Origin: Ctena decussata
Lineage: Eukaryota > Mollusca > Bivalvia > Lucinida > Lucinidae
Direction of reading: 5' to 3'
Assembly (NCBI GenBank): GCA_963989385.1
Contig: OZ022500.1
Location: 21,528,460 to 21,592,459 of the forward strand
DNA: 64,000 nt
Positions within the stretch are counted from its first letter, which is position 1. The number at the start of each line of letters is the position of its first letter. The translations under genes and the position numbers were made by a program. Below the pieces are notes generated by a model that worked only from the letters and a program-made list of their open reading frames with translations, was not told where the DNA came from and ran no database searches. This document shows, in pieces, positions 55,801 through 62,445 of this stretch.

Positions 55801-58164
55801 CATTTCACTTGAGGCTTTGTCAAAACTCATCATCCTCTTAATAAAATAAGAATCTCACCTGTATTCATATAAAAAAAATATATCTACATCCTTGGAGGAT
55901 AAAGCAAAATTCATTAATCATAAACATATAGAGGTCCTTGAAAGTCACAAAATTCTAACAAAATTCTAACATGATAGTTAGTAGATGTATTATAGTCAAC
56001 TGCGTAGTACAAGCTAGTACATGGGCAATGCATTCACATAAAAAGTGAACAACTGAGACCTTTACCAGCCTGCATTGCATGTATTCTGAATTACTTTTTG
56101 CCTATGCAAAACAGGAGCTGTGAATAGGTGTCACATGAAAAGGGGCTTTAAGCCATGTGCATTTTGTAAACACTGAAATCAGCCTTGTGAAACTGTGCAA
56201 ATGGAGCATAGCCTTACTTATCTTTTTCTAGGTTCCTCAGAGTTCATAAATTGTTTAGGCAGAAAAGGAAGATTTTGATCAAACTGCACAGCTGCATATC
56301 CTAATCTAAATCTTTCCTCTTGTACATGTCATAAGATACCTTTTTATGCTACGCCAATCAAATATTGATCACTCTGACCAGTATGTATTGATAGAGATGC
56401 TGATGTTCCTATAAATTCAAAAAATTGGGAAGCCTAAAAAAACTAAAATAACTGTCTTCAACATGGAACAGTTTGGTTTTTCAATGCAGTTATGCCTCTA
56501 AAAGATGAAGATGAAATGGAAAACTGTGTAGACTCTGACCAGGCTGCTCCTTAAGGAGCCATCTGACCTTAGTCTGCACTGTTTGCTCAAACCTATCTGT
56601 CACAATACATAGAATTTTTATGATCACTCTCTGCTGCTATGCCATGACCTGTTAGTCTAGGCCACTGCTACAAAAACAGACATATTAGCTGCATTTGTGT
56701 ATTTGGCACACATCTATCATTAGGTAGTAATATTAAGTTAGATATCAAAAGTAGCAAAAAAGAGGCCACACAAAACTGATTCGTTGGTCATCTGATGCAC
56801 TTAGAATTTTGCATTTTAGTTTATTTTAGCCTTAAAATTTGATTGTACATGTATTTTTGGTTTTGTTCCCATGAAATTATATGACATGAAAGTAATTATT
56901 TGTTTGAGAAAATCTGAAGTTTCTGTTGAAGTATTTCAAATTTTATTGAATCGGAAAAATTGACTCCATAAATCTGCTGCCATAGCAACTAAGAGTTCAT
57001 ATTGATATCGAAGTGATGTCATCAAGACGTCATTCTGCCAAAGTACAAAGCGAAACAGTTGGTAATTTCATAGTTACTGTGGTAACAGATCTAGGGTGTC
57101 ATCTCACTTATAATTCGAGAGGAGTAATGTATGCCATGCTCCTCTCGAATTATAAGTGAGGTGCTACCTGAAATTCCAACAATGGAAACGTGTGATTTTC
57201 TCAAACCTACAATTCATTCTCAAATAATTTAATTCTCTGTTACTTCTGGATGGTCATTTTTGTATTAAGAAGGTACTAAAACTGAAAATAGGTGAATTTG
57301 CAAAAAGCTTTGATCCAGATTAGGCAGCTCAAAATGAGTCACCTCATCTGAATCTACCCTTTTTGCCCTCTCATCTTTGTATTCCTATATCTGCATTCAT
57401 ATTTCTCCATATGAAAAGCCTGGATGAATCACTTTTGAAATTTTGTGGACATAAATTTTGTTGTCTGCTTTTTTAGTAATTTAAGGTTTAAGACTTAGTG
57501 TCTAATAAAAAATTATCTGTTTTTGATGATACACATATGAAGTTAATATCTTGCCATAGTATACAATTAAAATTGAGCCGCGACACGAGAAAACCAACAA
57601 TGTGGTTGTGTGCCCAGCGCAGACTCAGATCAGCCTGAGCATCCGCCCTGTCTGATCAGAGTCTTGGCTGTCCACATGAAGGTAGCTTAGACCCTTAGCT
57701 ACACTTTAAGCGTTTAGTAAAGTGTCTGATCAGACTGGGTGGATGCCCAGGCTGATCCGAGTCTGCGCTTGGCGCACAACCACTTTGTTGGTTTTCACAT
57801 GTCGCGGCTCAATTTTTATTTAAGATGCACTGGTAGTGCATGCCAACTGTGCTAAAATCAAACATGCCAATAAATAATTCTATGGCTCTAACTGAATGTG
57901 GAGAGCACTTGTATTTGAAATCATGTAAGTGTCAGAATTTGAATCCTAGAAGGTTATAATTTTCCTTTCCAGATTTATTAGTATTTACAGCACTGGTTTG
58001 CATATTTACAGTTCATCAAAAAGCTTGACAGTAGTGAATGAAACATTCTGACCCCATCATAAGAAGCACTGTATTCATGTAGATCATGTATGTTGTTTTC
58101 ATCTTTTCCAGAGGTAAAGGACCCCCTGGTACCAGGCTATCGATGGTCAGATCTTTAACAAAAG
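31722..58164 (+). CDS. Unrecognised coiled-coil, Ser/acid-rich protein gene (gene 3), at least 18 exons
   Basis: I do not recognise this protein. Eighteen GT-AG exons join with no phase conflict from 31722 to 58164, about 800 codons from the first ATG (31750). Approximate layout: basic N-terminus (1-36), a charged helical coiled-coil region (37-136), a basic SR/RK-rich stretch (137-210), a long Ser/Asp/Glu-rich disordered stretch with many CK2-type SxxE/D sites (211-390), two short RRVTFRD segments (449-469), an aromatic conserved-looking block with QYDEDWARDYW and DPLSYHSMG (470-536), a proline-rich block KLKPGLNVYHPKPIPPPEM (621-672), and a basic Ser/Arg-rich tail. No signal peptide or membrane segment was seen. 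RVTF fits the PP1-docking RVxF consensus, suggesting a phosphatase-targeting scaffold; that is inference. The start is uncertain because exon 1 is open upstream of the ATG and begins in mid-codon. The end is unresolved. Confidence 0.75.
31916..32025. repeat. Half copy of CAGAGCTCCAGATAAG MITE
   Basis: CAGTGCTCCAAATAAAAAGG to GAACTGTCTTGCTGAGACGG; the second arm is missing. Confidence 0.55.
32637..32787. repeat. MITE with GGAGCAGTCTGATCAGG core
   Basis: Right arm of the family: GAGCAGTCTGATCAGGGTTT, then CACTGTAAAACCAAACTGTT and GATAATTATGGTAATTAT. Confidence 0.55.
32845..33158. mobile_element. CAGAGCTCCAGATAAG MITE with 6-bp target duplication ATTATG
   Basis: Left end CAGAGCTCCAGATAAG, right end CTTATCTGGAGCACTG, flanked by ATTATG on both sides. 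The middle has an extra copy of the inner arms (GTTGTGACC-GGTCACAAC). Confidence 0.75.
33203..33349 (+). CDS. Gene 3 exon 2 (coiled coil)
   Basis: 49 codons in phase 0, acceptor CTGCCTAG, donor GTTAGT. It encodes IETVKTNQEAVKKALADLEG and continues to EKSVMALQ. The residues are highly charged, with spaced A/L/V as in a coiled coil. Confidence 0.82.
33702..33893. repeat. MITE with AGTCTGATCAGG core before gene 3 exon 3
   Basis: Core AACAGTGCACACCCAGATCA and complement, then TTGTTAAACCAAACTGTTGC. It ends TTGTCCCAGTTTTTAGAAT, 33 bases upstream of the exon. Confidence 0.55.
33927..34079 (+). CDS. Gene 3 exon 3 (coiled coil)
   Basis: 51 codons in phase 0. It encodes VLHKVNTELLFARAELDNAL and continues to GLLCGKVRMR. 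Donor GTAGGT is followed at once by a MITE whose target-site duplication repeats the donor. Confidence 0.82.
34087..34285. mobile_element. GAGCTCCAGATAAG MITE inserted at a splice donor
   Basis: Palindromic 200-bp copy between two copies of GGGTAGGTG (34078-34086, 34286-34294). The left copy is the working donor of exon 3. Confidence 0.8.
34617..34827. mobile_element. MITE with TAATGACCCTAAA ends
   Basis: Ends TAATGACCCTAAAT and its complement ATTTTAGGGTCATTA, with the AGACCCAGATAAAACTGCTC core and complement inside. Confidence 0.65.
34924..35146 (+). CDS. Gene 3 exon 4 (basic, Ser-rich)
   Basis: Acceptor TTGCAG; donor GTCTGA is weak but gives the right phase, making GAT with exon 5. It encodes GQPVKKDRNKSYRSPDRS, then RGGKRGRKKSVDF, a possible nuclear localisation signal, and SESGSEYQPQARA. 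Confidence 0.78.
35256..35470. repeat. AAGGTG-type palindromic MITE, copy at 35.3 kb
   Basis: AAGGTGAAAATGGGTACACT to GGTGCACCCCATACACCTT. Middle CCTAAAGGAAAGAATTTG and complement. Confidence 0.7.
35867..36306 (+). CDS. Gene 3 exon 5 (long Ser/acidic exon)
   Basis: The largest exon, about 147 codons. It contains MDDSDSESETATP, SVSDSGSESDDESESP and ETDSESESGSEDEEGR, ending SVKFVEG before donor GTAAGT. Predicted disordered and rich in CK2-type phosphorylation sites. Confidence 0.85.
36307..37189. other. Gene 3 intron 5
   Basis: Holds short MITE cores at about 36385-36435 and 37052-37125 (GATCAGATGCCACGTTTTGT palindrome). Nothing else recognised. Confidence 0.45.
37190..37283 (+). CDS. Gene 3 exon 6 (acidic)
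   Basis: Acceptor TTTTCAG, donor GTAAGA. It encodes TVTSKADEKLIEAEDKTQGE and continues to AADGDT, leaving one base of a codon. Confidence 0.78.
37592..37803. mobile_element. GTCGGGTAAATTCGGACA MITE, copy 2
   Basis: AGTCGGGTAAATTCGGACAG and its complement at the ends. The palindrome GATGAGACGGCTCATTATG in the middle is missing from the copy at 9281. Confidence 0.75.
37884..38091. mobile_element. TTAA-type MITE, third copy
   Basis: TAACCCTTAAAGTGGC to GGCGCTTTAA, with the GATGAGGCAGCTCATTATG core. It ends about 43 bases before gene 3 exon 7. Confidence 0.62.
38134..38313 (+). CDS. Gene 3 exon 7 (Ser-rich)
   Basis: Acceptor TTGTTAAG, donor GTAGGT. It encodes DEETGRERSDFSERSESARS and continues to TIKTPHKD; phase 1 at both ends. 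Confidence 0.78.
38534..38775. repeat. AAGGTG-type palindromic MITE, copy at 38.6 kb
   Basis: AAGGTATATGGGTATACAAC to TGAAAGTGTAAATATACTCC with CTTCCCTAAGAACAAATTC in the middle. Confidence 0.62.
39744..39773 (+). CDS. Gene 3 microexon 8 (30 nt, RRVTFRDA)
   Basis: Acceptor TTTATCAG, strong donor GTAAGT, phase 1 to phase 1. It encodes GTRRVTFRDA. RVTF with basic residues before it matches the PP1-docking RVxF consensus. Skipping or including it keeps the frame. Confidence 0.7.
39774..40776. other. Gene 3 intron between the two microexons, first part
   Basis: AT-rich intron sequence without recognised repeats or exons. Confidence 0.4.
40777..41007. repeat. AAGGTG-type palindromic MITE before microexon 9
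   Basis: GTGTATAGATACACCTCCAT to CCTGAAGGTGTACC, with CTCTTGCAGGAGCAAATTC in the middle. It ends 32 bases before the microexon. Confidence 0.68.
41040..41072 (+). CDS. Gene 3 microexon 9 (33 nt, KRRVTFRDP)
   Basis: Acceptor TTATACAG, strong donor GTAAGT, phase 1 to phase 1. After the split codon it encodes GKRRVTFRDP, a near copy of the preceding microexon that keeps RRVTFRD. Either exon can join directly to the exon at 44050. Confidence 0.72.
41630..42109. mobile_element. Mariner-type MITE, 480 bp, TA-flanked
   Basis: Ends CAGTGCAACTTCTC and complement CAGTCCAACCTCCC with TA outside both. The interior repeats GGCTGTTGT / GGTGACTGT units. No transposase. Confidence 0.65.
42250..42492. mobile_element. 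GAGCCRCGACACGA MITE, copy 8
   Basis: GAGCTGCAACACAACAAAAA to GTCGTGTCGCGGCTC, GGCATGTGCACC subgroup. Confidence 0.76.
42568..42752. mobile_element. MITE with AAATTGGGACAC ends
   Basis: AAATTGGGACAC and its complement GTGTCCCAATATTTT at the ends; core AACAGTGTAGACCCTGATCT with complement. This is the full form of the short cores seen elsewhere. Confidence 0.65.
42939..43181. repeat. AAGGTG-type palindromic MITE, full copy
   Basis: AAGGTGTATGGATACACCTC to GGTGCCCACATTCATCTT, with the exact centre GCTCCTAGAGGAGC. Confidence 0.75.
43536..43549 (+). CDS. Candidate alternative terminal exon of gene 3
   Basis: A good acceptor (TTTGTATTTACCAG) is followed by GTCCTGGTCAGTAA. From either microexon this reads S/R-PGQ and stop, in the required phase. 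It would give a short isoform ending after the RRVTFRD segments. Only a few codons support it. Confidence 0.25.
43635..43775. repeat. Right part of a CAGAGCTCCAGATAAG MITE
   Basis: Contains AAACATGTTGTTGCCCCTCA and ends CCTTATTTGGAGCTCT; strongly eroded. Confidence 0.45.
43776..43996. repeat. MITE with AGTCTGAT core before gene 3 exon 10
   Basis: AACAGTGCAGACCCAGATCA with perfect complement around CTCCTGAAGGAG, then TGCATTGTAAAACCAAACTG. It ends about 54 bases before the exon. Confidence 0.65.
44050..44250 (+). CDS. Gene 3 exon 10 (aromatic YSE / DPLSYHSM block)
   Basis: Acceptor TTTCAAACAG, donor GTAAGT. It encodes FLSDTGDKEKSSIHQLLQYD, then EDWARDYWYSEHHRFEYSEY and VLCEIDPLSYHSMGLAVPGT, ending FIEK. 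Unlike the flanking exons it is rich in W, Y, F and H, so it may be a small folded unit. Two decayed copies follow it. Confidence 0.82.
44330..44449 (+). pseudogene. Diverged tandem copy 2 of gene 3 exon 10 (3' part)
   Basis: Reads GYSECCAVLFELDLITYHSM then VVAKPETFIGKC, clearly related to YSEYSEVLCEIDPLSYHSM in the real exon. The donor has become AAGTGCTG, so the copy probably cannot be spliced at the original site. It happens to be in frame with read-through from exon 10. Confidence 0.6.
44490..44703. mobile_element. Mariner-type MITE between exon copies
   Basis: CAGTCAACTCTC and complement of GAGAGTTGAATG, flanked by TA. Repeated TTTGAGATATCAG motif inside. Confidence 0.7.
44704..44820 (+). 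pseudogene. Diverged tandem copy 3 of gene 3 exon 10 (3' part)
   Basis: Reads CICDLDLVSCHFIGLAVPGV then FIEKCNLSKDT, again matching the exon 10 block. The donor GTAACT is partly kept. Its upstream part is cut off by a mariner-type MITE ending at 44703. Confidence 0.58.
44894..45447. other. Gene 3 intron 10 segment
   Basis: An inverted pair GATAAATCGTCGG... / CGAAATTTATC (44889-44985) and an eroded CAGAGCTCC-type MITE middle at about 45330-45430. No exon. Confidence 0.4.
45448..45669. mobile_element. GGGCCCAGTTGTT MITE, copy 3
   Basis: CCGGGCCCAGTAGTTCAAAA to TTTGAACAACAGGGCCCTG, with central AATTTTCAATGCAAAAACTT hairpin part. Confidence 0.72.
45734..45942. mobile_element. TTAA-type MITE, fourth copy
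   Basis: TTTTAAGTGTCAATAGTG to GGCACTTTAAGGGTTAA; the core palindrome is eroded (GATGAGGTGGCTCAAAT). Confidence 0.58.
46047..46114 (+). CDS. Gene 3 exon 11
   Basis: Acceptor TTTTTTTTAG, donor GTAAGT. It encodes DKGFSDLPWRPRRRGSDVND and ends IH in phase 0. Confidence 0.75.
46454..46631. mobile_element. Mariner/Tigger-type MITE
   Basis: CAGTCAAACCTGCTTATG and the complement of CTTAAGACAGGTTTGACTG; TA on both sides. A diverged copy is at about 50983-51162. Confidence 0.75.
46980..47121 (+). CDS. Gene 3 exon 12
   Basis: Acceptor TTCTTCAG, donor GTAAGG. It encodes KIALDKLAGRVHTMYGKVFD and continues to RKETTFLSSFG. A MITE begins 29 bases past the exon end. Confidence 0.78.
47151..47353. mobile_element. 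GAGCCRCGACACGA MITE, copy 9
   Basis: GAACCCCAACATGAGAAAAC to GTTGTGTCGCGGCTC; begins 29 bases after gene 3 exon 12. Confidence 0.75.
47592..47728. repeat. Inverted repeat with about 65-base arms
   Basis: AAGGTTATAAAACTTGAG ... CTGATTGGCTGCTTC and complement around GAGCACATGCTC. It is a strong hairpin and likely a MITE. Confidence 0.75.
48072..48141. mobile_element. TTAACCCTATTGCACTCAGA mini-palindrome, copy 1
   Basis: 70-bp near-perfect palindrome, ends TTAACCC and GGGTTAA. Further copies are at 48626 and 62068. TTAA ends fit a piggyBac-type target. Confidence 0.75.
48251..48294 (+). CDS. Gene 3 exon 13 (44 nt)
   Basis: Acceptor TTATTACAG, donor GTATGT. It encodes DGRELGARSVTPDGR; its phase fits both neighbours. 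Confidence 0.72.
48626..48696. mobile_element. TTAACCCTATTGCACTCAGA mini-palindrome, copy 2
   Basis: TTAACGCTATTGCACTCAGA with complement; same centre CTATAGAG. Confidence 0.75.
48959..49114 (+). CDS. Gene 3 exon 14 (proline-rich)
   Basis: 52 codons in phase 0, acceptor CTTAACAG, donor GTGAGT. It encodes PGMVTAPPTTADATSRPQTV, then IVIPIKLKPGLNVYHPKP and IPPPEMLPLTRT. The IPIKLKPGLNVYHPKP stretch looks like a conserved linear motif. Confidence 0.83.
49141..49712. repeat. AAGGTG-type MITE split by a SINE
   Basis: Left part 49141-49301 (AAGGTGTATGGGTACACC), right part 49570-49712. It starts 26 bases past the gene 3 exon 14 donor. Confidence 0.72.
49302..49569 (-). mobile_element. tRNA-derived SINE, copy 2
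   Basis: Same element as at 3095 (box A-like TAGCGCAATCGGTAGGGC, box B GGTTCGATACC on the minus strand). The 11-bp target duplication TACCCTTTAAG is perfect on both sides. Confidence 0.88.
49842..49908. repeat. Short MITE core CAAACTGCTCCTTTAAGAGC
   Basis: Palindromic GATCAAACTGCTC / GAGCAGTTTGATT core of the AAATTGGGACAC family. Confidence 0.5.
50539..50783 (+). CDS. Gene 3 exon 15 (charged)
   Basis: Acceptor CTATTCAG, donor GTAAGT. It encodes SKDKEYPRLADSFSFTETSK and continues to LKLFKERPKEEDDG and SSMSRSSRSSRQT. Phase 0 in, phase 2 out. Confidence 0.83.
51418..51594. repeat. AAGGTG-type MITE, 3' eroded
   Basis: AAGGTGAATAGGTATACTTA, then CTCCTGTAAGAGCAAATTC; the right end is lost in GCAAACAGGAATTTATGC. 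Confidence 0.6.
51697..51735 (+). CDS. Gene 3 exon 16 (39 nt, Ser-rich)
   Basis: Acceptor AATTGCAG, donor GTATAT. It encodes TSTSSSSRSSTGR; phase 2 to 2, so it can be skipped without a frameshift. Confidence 0.68.
52258..52388 (+). repeat. SINE-like 3' end with (CACT)n tail
   Basis: Contains TCTTTCGGATGAGACTTTAA and GGGACATTAAACCCGAGTT, ending in CACTCACTCACTCAC. From memory, similar tails are common in mollusc SINEs; the family is not certain. Confidence 0.45.
52389..53093. other. Gene 3 intron, nothing recognised
   Basis: AT-rich, including an A-run at 52498. ORFs here look random. Confidence 0.4.
53094..53138 (+). CDS. Gene 3 exon 17 (45 nt)
   Basis: Acceptor TTGTTACAG, donor GTAGGT. 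It encodes RDESPSSSWFSKMSR; phase 2 to 2. Confidence 0.68.
53574..55635 (+). repeat. Pearl/helentron-like repeat, AGCTCACCTGAG family, about 450-bp units
   Basis: Starts AGCTCACCTGAGCCAGAGGC with its own inverted copy GGGAGCT, then a (GTCC)n run. Four units repeat TGGTAAAAACC at 53806, 54270, 54713 and 55155. It ends ACTCAGGTGAGCT, a hairpin GGACCAATGGTCC and CTTG. The 3' hairpin plus CTTG resembles Helitron/helentron ends. No Rep/helicase is encoded. Confidence 0.68.
55640..56409. other. Gene 3 intron, nothing recognised
   Basis: AT-rich sequence with no supported feature. Confidence 0.4.
56410..56618. repeat. AAATTGGGAAGCC-end MITE
   Basis: Full-length relative of the copy at 42568: AAATTGGGAAGCC, AACTGTGTAGACTCTGACCA core and TGTCACAATA at the right. 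Confidence 0.6.
57098..57170. repeat. Hairpin GTCATCTCACTTATAATTCG
   Basis: Perfect 27-base arms (CTCACTTATAATTCGAGAGG and complement) around a GTAATGTATGCCATG loop. Confidence 0.75.
57280..57492. mobile_element. TTAA-type MITE, fifth copy (eroded)
   Basis: Core GATCCAGATTAGGCAGCTC and complement; the right end TTTAGTAATTTAAGGTTTAA is degraded. Confidence 0.5.
57575..57810. mobile_element. GAGCCRCGACACGA MITE, copy 10
   Basis: Clean full copy, GAGCCGCGACACGAGAAAAC to CACATGTCGCGGCTC, inside a longer AATTGAGCC/GGCTCAATT palindrome. Confidence 0.8.
58112..58164 (+). CDS. Gene 3 exon 18 (53 nt)
   Basis: Acceptor ATCTTTTCCAG, donor GTAAGA. It encodes TGKGPPGTRLSMVRSLTK with phase 2 in and phase 1 out. 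Confidence 0.68.
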
Positions 58165-58322
58165 GTAAGATTATATTGAACCAATTTCACCTTGTCAGCT
58201 AAGTCATGCCTGGTAGACATCCAATTCCATTTCCACCTACAAATAAAAAAAATCCAAGCTACTGCAAATATAACAGTGCTGTTCAATGAAGGAACGCATT
58301 TAATTTTTTCTGAGATTTATTG

Positions 58323-58467
58323 TTTAAGCAATGAACTTAATTTTTCTGATGTTTATCGCAGTGTCACATGCATAGTGAATGAACCCCAAAGGGTTTCATT
58401 CACTTTGCATGTGACCCAGTGTAGTTTACAATTCGATAAACATCAGAAAAATTAAGTTCATTGCTTA
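58323..58467. repeat. Inverted repeat with about 62-base arms
   Basis: TAAGCAATGAACTTAATTTT and complement at the ends, loop near CCCCAAAGGG. Lies 160 bases past gene 3 exon 18. Confidence 0.75.
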
Positions 58468-58919
58468 TATTTACATTCGTTTCAATCAATACTTCGATGG
58501 ACAGTCTTATATAAGTGCTAAAATTGAAGCAGTAAAATATTTACACACAGTTTTTCTGCTAACAGAGGAACAGCGTCAGTGACATGACATCACTGATGTC
58601 CAATCAGATTGTAGAGAGCCATTGTTTATTTTAAAGTCATGACGTCACATGGCTCAATGTAATTATTGGAATGTAAACTACAGTACGTTCCAATTGTTTA
58701 CTATAGGGCATTTTAGTAAATACACCAAGAATGTAAATACTCATGATTATGTATATGCAGCATATTTCTTTCAAATGAAAGAAGTAGTAGTAGAGAAGCA
58801 AAATTTTTGTTTGTCCACTTTCAGGAGTTTTATGAGAACTCCACTAATCTATCTTTTGCAAAGGCTGAAATTTTGCACTAATAACTTTACATAAATATGA
58901 GCTGAATGGCATTGTTTTT

Positions 58920-60675
58920 AGCTCACCTGAGCCGAAGGCTCACAGGTGAGCTTATAGTATAGGCAGGCATCTGTCGTCCGTCGTCCGTCGTCCGTCCGTC
59001 CGTCCGTCGTCCGTCAATATTTTCAAACGACATCTCCTCTGAAACTACAAGGCCCATGGTTACCAAATTTCATGTATAGCATCTATAGGCAGGGGGAACC
59101 AATAATACTGTTTTTTATCCAAATCGCTTCAGAACTTTGGTTGCTATGGCAACTTAAAGTTTCCATTGACTTGTATGGGAAAAATTGAAAATTTGCATTT
59201 ATTGCTATGTCACTGCAGATTTTTTTACAAAACTTTTACAGAAATGTTCCTTGAGTATTCCTCTATCAACCACATGAACTTTATGTAAATTGCACAATTT
59301 GGCTGGTTGCCATGGCAACCGAATGGTTAAAAATAGAAAAAATATTCAAAAATCATCTCCTCAGAAACTATGGAACCAATAAAGCTCAAACTTCACAGAA
59401 AGGATCTTAGTACTGGCTTCTATAAAATTACTGTTTTTCTTGGCAATTGCTGTAGCAGTTTGGTTGCTATGGGGACTTAAAGTTGCCATTGACTTATAAT
59501 GGCAAAATGGAAAACTTGCATTTATTGCTATGTCACTGCAGATATTTTGACAAAACTTTTATGGAAATGTCCCTTGAATAGTCCTCAACCAGCCTTATTA
59601 AATTTATGCAAATTGCACAATTTGGCTGGTTGCCATTGCAACCAAATAGTTAAAAATAGAAAAATATTTTTAAAAAACATCTCCGCAGAAACTATGTGGC
59701 CAATAAAGCTCAAACTTTACTGAAAGGATCTTACTACTAGCCTCTATAGAATAACTGTTTTTCATGGCAATTACTCCAGCAGTTTGGTTGCTATGGCAAC
59801 TAAGAGTTTCCATTGACTTATAATGGGAAAAATGGAAATTGGCAATTTTTGCTGTCTCACTGCATTTATTTAGATTTTCTTTCTACAGAAATGTTTCTTG
59901 AATAGTCCTATATGTTTCATATGAATTTTCTCCAAATCACTGAATTTGATTGGTTGCCGTGGCAAAATATAGGGTAAATTTTTGAAAAAAAAAAATGAAA
60001 AAATCTTCTGCTCAGAAGCCATATGGGGGATGAAGCTGATATTGTGCAAACATGTTGATGACAGAAGCCTCTACATGAATTTTATTTTTTCTTCCAACCC
60101 CATAAGAACTTTGGTTGCTATGGCAACTTATAGTCTCCATTGACTTGTAGTGGGAAAAGTGAAGCCATGAGGAGGATGAAGCTGATACTGTGCATACTTA
60201 TTAATAACATTAGCCTCTACCTAAAGTACGTTTCATATTATCATTGCCCATGTGAACTGGTTGCTATAGCAACTTAAAGTTTCCATAGACTTACAATGGG
60301 GAAAGTGGACATTCGGTATTTATTTCTGTGTTACTGCAGATATTTTGACAAAAGCTTTACAGAAATGTTCCTAGGGTAGTCCTCTATCAGCCATATGAAT
60401 TTTGCCCCAAGACCTGATTTTGATTGGTTGCCATTTCAACTAAAAGGCCAAATTTTTTTTTTTTTTTTCATTTTTTTTTTTTCCCAAAGATCTTCTTCTC
60501 AGAAGCCATTAAGGGGGGATAAAGCTTTTTTTTTGATAAATGTTTGTGATATTATCCTCTACATAAATGGTGTGTTATATTGCTGTTGTGCATGTTGTGT
60601 TGTTGCTGTGGCAATTAGTTTTTCCCACACAACCTCAGTGCTCAGGTGAGCGATATAGGGCCATTGGCCCTCTGG
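58920..60675 (+). repeat. Pearl/helentron-like repeat, AGCTCACCTGAG family, about 320-bp units
   Basis: Starts AGCTCACCTGAGCCGAAGGC and its inverted copy, then a (GTCC)n run. The inside repeats TTTGGTTGCTATGGCAACTT about every 320 bases. It ends GCTCAGGTGAGCG, hairpin AGGGCCATTGGCCCT and CTGG. Ends match the element at 53574, but the internal units are unrelated. Confidence 0.68.
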
Positions 60676-61130
60676 TTTTTTTTATTATTATTATTATTTT
60701 GGCAAATGATTTGCAAAGGCTTGAATATTTAATGGAATAGCACATTTACCAGGCATATGAGTTGGTACAAGTTTTAAATTTACAATCTGCTTAAAACTTA
60801 TACAGAATAATGATGGACTTATATCATGACACTGAACACTGGCCTATCCAGAGAAGTCCAGAGTTATTTTGCATTCACTAAGGAACTGTATGAAATGACA
60901 AAAAATTATTTTTGTTCATACTGCCCATTATTTAGCCAATTAATACATTATAATATTTAAGTTATACATTACCTAACATTTGGCATGTCTGACTGAACAG
61001 TGTATGCCTAGATCAGACTGCTGCCAGTCTACACTGTTTGTCAAACATCTCCTGATAAGGGAAGCACATGAACCATAATAATTTGAGCCTTTACACAAGA
61101 AAACCATGGAATTCTGTGTACTGGATATTT

Positions 61131-61364
61131 GAGCCGGGACACGAGAAAACCAACAATGTGGTTGTGCGCACAGTGCACTCAGATCAGCCTTGCTACCCAC
61201 CCAGTCTGATGAGAGTCTTCGCAGTGCACTCAAAGGGTAGCTAAGGGTCTAAGCTCCCTCCATGCGGACAGCGAAGACTCTGATCAGACTGGGCGGATGC
61301 CCAGGCTGATCTGAGTCTGCACTGGGCGCACAACCACTTTGTTGGTTTTCTCGTGTCGCGGCTC
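61131..61364. mobile_element. GAGCCRCGACACGA MITE, copy 11
   Basis: Clean copy, GAGCCGGGACACGAGAAAAC to CTCGTGTCGCGGCTC. A second left-end scrap is just upstream at 61085. Confidence 0.8.
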
Positions 61365-61686
61365 ATTTTTATTTTGACTAGAATGTTCCTTTTTTGTCGT
61401 TTCATTTAACTAGTGAAATTTATTTAATTCTTTAATTTGAGCGTCCTTGTTTTTACTGTTCTGCAGGAATTTGATTTCCATAAATGGTAAATTTATCTTT
61501 TTAATTTTATTCCAATCCCAGCATGTTTTTTTTGGTGTATTTCTTTGTTTACTTTAATTTTTAATTTTCCATGCATGTACATAAGCTTTGATTATTATGA
61601 AAAAGAGAAGCCATATGTTAGCATTATTTGTATTTCAGAGACTTTTCGCCAGTCATGAAACAAGTGATATGAAACAAGTGATTATT

Positions 61687-61928
61687 AAGGCAAATGGGTA
61701 CACTTTCAGGGGAAGCAATTCTTTGCTATTTTAACTTTTGCCTGTCATCTCAGTGGGAGTCTACTCTTAAAGCAAAGAATTTGCTCCCATAGGAGCAAAT
61801 TCTTTCCTTTAAGAGAAGACCCCATATTGGAAGGGCTATTTTATCCAGGGAAACAAACAGGAAGTCATGACAGTTATTTCCCTTTGCAAAAATGGTCGAT
61901 AGATACAGAAGTATACCCCTACACCTTA
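61687..61928. repeat. AAGGTG-type palindromic MITE, full copy
   Basis: AAGGCAAATGGGTACACTTT to ATACCCCTACACCTT, centre GCTCCCATAGGAGC. Confidence 0.75.
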
Positions 61929-62067
61929 AAATTAGGAATAAATAAGTTGTGCTACATTAATGTGTGCCTTGCATGTAACAAGTGGGCAGACTAAGATCAG
62001 CCTGCAGATTGGCATAATTTGATCAGAGTCAACCAGTTTCTTTGTTTTGCACCAAGAGTCTGTAATT

Positions 62068-62126
62068 TTAACCCTATCACACTCAGAATGGCCAAAACTT
62101 GGACCTTCCGAGTGCAATAAGGTTAA
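62068..62126. mobile_element. TTAACCCTATTGCACTCAGA mini-palindrome, copy 3
   Basis: TTAACCCTATCACACTCAGA to CCGAGTGCAATAAGGTTAA; the centre is shortened. Confidence 0.65.
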
Positions 62127-62445
62127 GGAATGTGCAGTCTAGACCCAGTGGCTAGTAAAGAATTCTTAGTAAAAAATTCTTTGTCTTCTAGTACACAGAA
62201 AATCAAAAAGTTAATATTTTTTGCTGAATATGAAAAGCCTACACACTGTCAAGGCCCACCACATTTTTTTTTTTGACAAAAAAGTATGGCAGTGTTTTTG
62301 CTTACAATATTATGCTTGAAAAAATAAGTCTCTTTGGCTAACAATGTTGTTACTTTTGAAGAAATGGGCTGTGATCTGAGTCTTACCTTAAGTGATGCAC
62401 CTTTTCTTACAACATTCCTCACATATTCAGTGTTCTGTTTTTTAG

